Of a stretch of 64,000 bases of DNA, positions 59,217 through 64,000 are shown piece by piece (the stretch's first letter is position 1; every line of letters starts with the position of its first letter). Source of the stretch: JAOSJT01 sp035362335 (lineage in GTDB: Bacteria; Bacteroidota; Ignavibacteria; SZUA-365); NCBI GenBank assembly GCA_035362335.1, contig DAOSDL010000015.1, forward strand, positions 33,311 to 97,310, written 5' to 3'. A program made the translations under genes and the position numbers. The notes below the pieces were generated by a model. It had not been told where the DNA came from. It ran no database searches and was given only the letters and a program-made list of their open reading frames with translations.

Positions 59217-59936
59217 TCACTGCGGCAGTTGCGCATCGAGGCGCTCCAGCGGCGGCAGGAAGGATTCGTCGAAGAACTCGAAATACAGCGTGGTGCCGAC
59301 TTTTTCCACAACGCCGGATTCCTCGATGGTCTGCTGATAGGTCGCGTAACACGACAGCGCCGATTTCATGGCGGCGATGTCCGCTTCGCGCAGGGGCACG
59401 GCGCAATCGATGTCGTCCTCGGTGGAGTGTTTCAGACGAATTTGTCCGTTCTGAAACGCCGAGCCGCCGGCATCGGGCAGGGTGAGCAGCGCAAGCCGGC
59501 GCGGACGGTAGCCCTCGCGTTCGCGCAGTGTCACGAACACGCGCTTCACCACCGCGTGCGTCACGAGGTGATCGTGAAAGCCGCTGACTCCATGCACCGC
59601 ATAGGTGACCAGCACATCGGGTTCGAGCGCAAGTATGTGCTCCTCCACCACGCGCTCGATCACGCGGGGATCGAGATCCTTGAGTCCGTTGTCCGGCATA
59701 TCGAGCACGGTCATGCTGCTCAAATCCAGGCAGCGCTGCACCGCGCGCATTTCCTCCAGGCGCACCACGCCCATGTCCTCCACGCTCAAACCGAGACGGT
59801 GGCGCTGCAAGGTGGCTCCACCGCGGGTGAGCGTGAGCAAATGCACATCGTGTCCCTGTTCGCGCTGCGCATGCATGACCGCGGCGGGTCCGAAGGATTC
59901 GTCATCGGGATGCGGGAATATATAGAGAAAAACCAC
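59217..59936 (-). CDS. PIG-L family deacetylase
   Basis: 239 residues from a GTG (VVFLYIFPHPDDESFGPAAV), chosen because GGAAAGGAG lies upstream and the AT-rich promoter-like region follows further out. HPDDE is the family's zinc motif; GVSGFHDHLVTHAVV supplies the distal His. The family removes acetyl groups from N-acetylglucosamine-linked lipids, antibiotics or thiol cofactors; the substrate here is unknown. The bacillithiol/mycothiol-type 'BshB' role is possible but not shown. Confidence 0.8.
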   Translation of the reverse strand: MVFLYIFPHPDDESFGPAAVMHAQREQGHDVHLLTLTRGGATLQRHRLGLSVEDMGVVRLEEMRAVQRCLDLSSMTVLDMPDNGLKDLDPRVIERVVEEHILALEPDVLVTYAVHGVSGFHDHLVTHAVVKRVFVTLREREGYRPRRLALLTLPDAGGSAFQNGQIRLKHSTEDDIDCAVPLREADIAAMKSALSCYATYQQTIEESGVVEKVGTTLYFEFFDESFLPPLERLDAQLPQ

Positions 59937-60226
59937 TGTGGGCTCCTTTCCAACGATGATGAGGAAAACGACCGTGCAAGGTACGGAATTTTTTCGCGGT
60001 GGGAAACGGTAGCGGCGGAGTTGCCATGGCCGGCGGGTTTCAGCCTCCGAGGGGGATGAATTTTCGCGCCGCACCCGCTTTTATACGAGAATTTTTTCAC
60101 TTTTAACCATGTTCTAACGCGGCTTTTCTGAGGTTTTTGTTGTATATTGGAAAACACAGCACCGGCTCGCGCTTGTATACGTGAATTCGGTGAGATTGGC
60201 TGATTTTTCTCTTTCGAGGAGAATAT

Positions 60227-62110
60227 ATGGAAGGCGACATCAGACGTGAATTCATCGCCGGCATCGAATTGTTCAGCGATCTGGATGCCGAGGAGGTTTC
60301 CCTCATATCATCGCGCTTTGAAACGAAGGTGTACGAGCAGAATGAAATGCTGTTTTCGGAGAACACCCCGCGCGAGTACATGTTCATCATTTTCGATGGC
60401 GAGGTGGAGCTGTTCCGCAGGACCCCGTTCGGCAAGGAAAAGCGCATTTCCATTTTCAGCAAATGGGATTTCCTGGGCGAGGGTCTGCTCATGGACGATT
60501 CCCCGCATTTCATGTCGGGTAGGGCCACTTTGCGCACCACCGCTTTTGTCATCAGCCGCGCCTCGCTCGATGAAGTATTCGCCATCAACAGCGATATCGC
60601 GGTGAAAACCACTTCCCGTGTGGCGCGCGTGATTTCGCGGCGCATGCGACAAACCACCACGCATGTGGTGAATGTGGCCGTGCAGTACGAGAGCGGCCGC
60701 ACGCGCATGGAGCACGATTTGCTGGGCGACCGCGAGGTGCCGGCCGAGCGCTACTACGGCATACAGACGCTGCGCGCCATTGAGAATTTCACCATTTCCG
60801 GCGTGCCGCTGTCCTTTTTCCCCGCGCTCATCGAGGCCCTGGCCATGGTGAAAATGGCCGCCGCCAAGGCGAATTTCGACCTCGGCCTGCTCTCGCGCCC
60901 CATCACCGAGGCCATCGTGCAAGCCAGCCAGGACATCATCAACGGACGCCTGCACGGGCATTTCGCCGTGGACATGATTCAGGGCGGCGCCGGCACGTCC
61001 ACCAACATGAACGCCAACGAGGTGATAGCCAACCGCGCCCTCGAAATCCTGGGCTACGACAAGGGCGAGTACAAGTACTGCCATCCCAACAATCACGTCA
61101 ACCTCTCGCAGTCCACCAACGACGCCTACCCCACCGCGGTGAAAATCGCCTTGCTGAAAAGCAACATCGTTTTCATTGAAGTGTTACGTGAACTGATCGA
61201 CTCCATGCGCTTGAAAGCAAAGGAGTTCGCCAATGTGTTGAAAATGGGACGCACGCAGTTGCAGGACGCCGTGCCGATGACGCTGGGGCAGACCTTCGAG
61301 GCCTGGGCGGTGACGCTGGAAGAGGAAATCGATCGTTTGGAGGAGAATGCGCGCCTGTTTCTGGAGATCAACATGGGCGCCACGGCCATTGGTACGGGCA
61401 TCAACGCCGATCCCGGCTACGCGTCGAAAGTGGTGGCGCATTTGCGCGACATCACCGGCTTCCCCGTCAACAACGCCCGCGACCTGGTGGAAGCCACGCA
61501 GGACACGGGTCCCTTCATCATGTACTCTTCGGCCATCAAGCGACTGGCGGTGAAGCTGTCGAAAATCTGCAATGATTTGCGTTTGCTTTCCTCGGGTCCC
61601 CGCGCCGGCTTCAACGAAATCAATTTGCCGCGCATGCAGCCGGGTTCGTCCATCATGCCCGGCAAGGTCAATCCGGTGATTCCCGAGGTGGTGAATCAGA
61701 TCGCCTTCAAGGTGATCGGCAACGATCTCACGGTGACGCTGGCCTGCGAGGCGGGGCAGCTCGAGTTGAACGTGTTCGAGCCGGTGATTGTGCAGAGTTT
61801 GTTCGAATCCATGGAAATGCTGAAAAACGGCATGAACACGCTCAATCACCGCTGCATCAAGGGCATCACGGCCAATGTGAAGCGCTGCCGCGAATTGGTG
61901 GAAAAGAGCATCGGCCTGGTCACCGCGCTCAATCCGGTGCTGGGGTATGAGACCTGCACGGCGCTGGCGAAGGAAGCGCTGGAATGCGACCGCGGGGTGT
62001 ACGAACTGGTGCTGGAGAAGCGTCTGCTCTCGCAGGAGGAACTCGATCGCCTGCTGGCGCCCGAGAACATGATTCAGCCGCAGAAACTCGCCCGCGGGAC
62101 GGAGGAATAA
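60227..62110 (+). CDS. aspA: Aspartate ammonia-lyase with N-terminal cyclic-nucleotide-binding domain
   Basis: 627 residues, GAGGAGA upstream. Residues 1 to about 145 are a CNB (CAP/CRP-effector) fold: LFSDLDAEEVSLISSRFETK, EYMFIIFDGEVELFRR, FSKWDFLGEGLLM. The rest is a full aspartase (about 470 residues): DREVPAERYYGIQTLRA, GGAGTSTNMNANEVIANRA, and the fumarase/aspartase signature GSSIMPGKVNPVIPE. It converts aspartate to fumarate and ammonia. The CNB fusion suggests allosteric control by a nucleotide, by analogy. TTTTTG and TATATTGG at about 60130-60150 resemble a Bacteroidota-type promoter. Confidence 0.88.
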   Translation: MEGDIRREFIAGIELFSDLDAEEVSLISSRFETKVYEQNEMLFSENTPREYMFIIFDGEVELFRRTPFGKEKRISIFSKWDFLGEGLLMDDSPHFMSGRATLRTTAFVISRASLDEVFAINSDIAVKTTSRVARVISRRMRQTTTHVVNVAVQYESGRTRMEHDLLGDREVPAERYYGIQTLRAIENFTISGVPLSFFPALIEALAMVKMAAAKANFDLGLLSRPITEAIVQASQDIINGRLHGHFAVDMIQGGAGTSTNMNANEVIANRALEILGYDKGEYKYCHPNNHVNLSQSTNDAYPTAVKIALLKSNIVFIEVLRELIDSMRLKAKEFANVLKMGRTQLQDAVPMTLGQTFEAWAVTLEEEIDRLEENARLFLEINMGATAIGTGINADPGYASKVVAHLRDITGFPVNNARDLVEATQDTGPFIMYSSAIKRLAVKLSKICNDLRLLSSGPRAGFNEINLPRMQPGSSIMPGKVNPVIPEVVNQIAFKVIGNDLTVTLACEAGQLELNVFEPVIVQSLFESMEMLKNGMNTLNHRCIKGITANVKRCRELVEKSIGLVTALNPVLGYETCTALAKEALECDRGVYELVLEKRLLSQEELDRLLAPENMIQPQKLARGTEE

Positions 62111-62172
62111 AATTCCTCACGCGAAGGCGCGAAGGTAATTCCTCACGCGAAGGCGCGAAGACGCGAAGGAAT
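62109..62172. repeat. Short direct repeats after aspA
   Basis: AATTCCTCACGCGAAGGCGC plus GAAG occurs twice in a row (about 25-bp unit), followed by further GACGCGAAG pieces. Intergenic, no ORF. Origin unknown; similar short repeats are common in host intergenic DNA of such genomes. Confidence 0.6.
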
Positions 62173-62250
62173 GGTTAGGCGGGGACGATGCCGCTGCGGG
62201 TCAATCCAGATCCCGCTCCGGAATCGTCCCCGTTGCTTTTATTGATGCCG

Positions 62251-62834
62251 TTTACTCTTCACTCTTCACAATCCTGATGAATGCGACGGATAGTGTCAGT
62301 CGGCTGCGCCGGGTCGGGTAAAGAGTGAAGAGTAAAGAGTGAAGTGCCCGAAATCACGGCGGTCGATCCAGTTCGATGTGCCCGGACAGTGCCCCGCTTT
62401 ACTCTTTACTCTTCACTCTTCACAATCCTGATGAATGCGACGGATTGTGCCAGTCGGCTGCGCCGGGTCGGGTAAAGAGTGAAGAGTAAAGAGTGAAGTG
62501 CCCGAAATCACGGCGGTCGATCCAGTTCGATGTGCCCGGACAGTGCCCCGCTTTACTCTTTACTCTTCACTCTTCACAATCCTGATGAATGCGACGGATT
62601 GTGCCAGTCGGCTCGCGCCGGGTCGGGTAAAGAGTGAAGAGTAAAGAGTGAAGTGCCCGAAATCACGGCNNNNNNNNNNNNNNNNNNNNNNNNNNNNNNN
62701 NNNNNNNNNNNNNNNNNNNNNNNNNNNNNNNNNNNNNNNNNNNNNNNNNNNNNNNNNNNNNNNNNNNNNCCTGATGAATGCGACGGATTGTGCCAGTCGG
62801 CTCGCGCCGGGTCGGGTAAAGAGTAAAAACGAAT
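62251..62834. repeat. 154-bp tandem repeat array with inverted arms
   Basis: At least three full copies spaced exactly 154 bp (CCTGATGAATGCGACGG at 62273, 62427 and 62581) plus a further partial copy after the gap. Each unit carries complementary arms built from TTTACTCTTCACTCTTCAC and its reverse (GTAAAGAGTGAAGAGTAAAG), so it could fold into a long hairpin. Copies differ by single bases (GGCTGCGCC versus GGCTCGCGCC). No gene is visible in the 62111-63025 gap. Confidence 0.85.
62670..62769. other. Assembly gap (100 N)
   Basis: A run of exactly 100 N inside the tandem repeat array: a scaffold gap of unknown true length, caused by the repeat. Copy number of the array is therefore not known. 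Confidence 0.98.
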
Positions 62835-63025
62835 CCCGGAAGTTGAATCGAAACAGCGCGCACGGCTGCCGCCCCCGCTTTACTCTTTACTCTTTACTCG
62901 CCACTCGCCACTCGCCACCCCTCCCGGCTCCCCCCTCACTACCCTCACCCCCCTCATTACTCTCTTGACAACTGCATATTGATTGCGTACATTGAGTTAG
63001 ACATTTGACTAACCACGGTGCCACC

Positions 63026-63889
63026 ATGTACCAGGAAACACTTTTCGCCGCGCATGAAACGCGCATTCTGCCTCCCCGAAGCATTTGGCGGCTGGAAAGA
63101 AAGGGCATTCATCTCGGGACGAGCGGCTACTCCTACAATGACTGGGTGGGTCCGTTCTACCGACACGGGACCAAGAAGCCGCAGATGTTGGAGTATTACC
63201 GGCATTTTTTCCCGGTGACGGAGTTGAATTACACCTACTACACCATGCCGCGGCCCAGCACGCTGTTTCAGATCCGCAACAAGGCGCCGCAACTGCGTTT
63301 CAGCGTCAAAGCGCATCAGAGCATCACGCATGAGCGCAAGCCGGTGCAGCAGAGCTGGCAGGAATTCGCCGACGCCATGCTGGTGCTTTCCGACACGCAG
63401 CAACTGGCGGCAGTGCTGTTCCAGTTTCCCTACAGCTTCAAATGCACGAACGACAATCTCAGCTACCTCGACGAGGTGGTGGAGTACTTCCAATCCTTCC
63501 GTATCGTGCTTGAACTGCGGCATGCAAGTTGGTACAACGAAACGATGTACGCCTACGCGCGCAAGCGGAACATCACGCTCTGTTCCGTGGATGCGCCCGA
63601 TCTGCCGGGACTGAGCAACAACATCCTCTGCCCCGGCCGTTCGCTGTCCTACTACCGTCTGCACGGGCGCAATGCCGCGAACTGGTTCAGCGGCGACAAC
63701 ATCACCCGTTACGACTACACATACACGCCTCCGGAACTCGAGCAAATCGTCCGCAACATTCTTTCATTACTGGAGATGTCGTCCGATGTTTATGTCTTTG
63801 CCAACAACCATCCTCGTGCTCAGGCAATCGAAACTGTCGCCACCATCGCCCAGGCACTTGATGCGCATCCTTCGCTGGCGCAGCTTTGA
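63026..63889 (+). CDS. DUF72 family protein
   Basis: 287 residues from MYQETLFAAHETRIL. The DUF72 TIM-barrel signature is clear: IHLGTSGYSYNDWVGPFY, LNYTYYTMPRPSTLF, FSVKAHQSITHE, VLFQFPYSFK, VLELRHASWYN, YYRLHGRN and YVFANNHPRAQA. The family is widespread and its activity is unknown. Stand-alone host gene behind the repeat array. The remaining 111 nt (63890-64000) hold only short CTGTGC-type repeats. Confidence 0.85.
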   Translation: MYQETLFAAHETRILPPRSIWRLERKGIHLGTSGYSYNDWVGPFYRHGTKKPQMLEYYRHFFPVTELNYTYYTMPRPSTLFQIRNKAPQLRFSVKAHQSITHERKPVQQSWQEFADAMLVLSDTQQLAAVLFQFPYSFKCTNDNLSYLDEVVEYFQSFRIVLELRHASWYNETMYAYARKRNITLCSVDAPDLPGLSNNILCPGRSLSYYRLHGRNAANWFSGDNITRYDYTYTPPELEQIVRNILSLLEMSSDVYVFANNHPRAQAIETVATIAQALDAHPSLAQL

Positions 63890-64000
63890 CCAGCACCGCG
63901 GCGAACGCATCGCCCGCGGCTCCTGATCTGTGCTAATCTGTGCGGAATCTGTGCAATCTGCTCTGAAAATAGTGTCGCTGCCTGCATCATGCGCTTCTGC

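Noticed and set aside
62251..62834. CRISPR array
   Set aside because: The whole 154-bp unit is repeated; there are no unique spacers between short repeats and no cas genes nearby.

Overview
The window holds most of an integrated, short-tailed phage (left edge to about 56.7-57.0 kb) followed by about 7 kb of host chromosome. The prophage call rests on a complete set: small and large terminase, portal, scaffold, major capsid protein, connector and tail-hub genes, a lysis cassette, an early replication/recombination operon, a divergent repressor/Cro switch and a tyrosine integrase. No sheath, tape measure or baseplate gene is visible, so a podovirus-like particle is most likely. The sequence is fairly GC-rich. 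The host genes (a cyclic-nucleotide-binding domain fused to aspartate ammonia-lyase, a PIG-L deacetylase, a DUF72 protein, a large secreted protein) and a GldM-like phage protein point towards the Bacteroidota/Ignavibacteriota/Kapabacteria group, but this is inference.

Layout. 1-10036: one reading frame of at least 3345 codons on the minus strand, a multi-domain 'polyvalent' protein (SET methyltransferase, pyrophosphatase-like, ADP-ribosyltransferase-like, N6-adenine methyltransferase, Strawberry-notch helicase). A small gene is nested out of frame between its methylase and helicase parts. 10049-18534: tail, connector and virion accessory genes, including a CHAP/NlpC-like lysin. 18614-28528: capsid, scaffold, portal and large terminase, interrupted by two plus-strand lipoprotein genes and a compositionally different gene. 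28537-30767: lysis cassette, with an M15-like endolysin that has lost its zinc ligands. 30995-32635: two divergent small genes with mirror-image leaders, then the small terminase.

32801-53794: a long minus-strand early operon. Stop/start codons mostly overlap (ATGA or TGATG), so translational coupling is likely throughout. It encodes a DUF1376-type replication protein, a C5-cytosine methyltransferase with a second gene embedded in another frame, a RuvC-like resolvase, an HNH endonuclease, a Gp37/Gp68-family protein, an SbcC/SbcD pair, a candidate annealing protein, a GldM-like membrane protein, zinc-ribbon proteins and several membrane micro-proteins too short for routine gene calling. A tRNA-His-like gene with an abnormal anticodon arm fills the gap at 42756-42837. 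Two more tRNA-like structures with interrupted anticodon regions lie at 53823-54388, at the head of this operon.

54335-56710: excisionase-like and Cro-like genes on the minus strand face a CI-like repressor and integrase on the plus strand, with CATTGTTG operator half-sites between them. From 56990 on are host genes and, at 62.2-62.8 kb, a 154-bp tandem repeat array containing a 100-N assembly gap. The early genes would replicate, recombine and modify phage DNA; the late minus-strand block builds the particle; the polyvalent protein is the best candidate for an injected multi-enzyme that protects incoming DNA.
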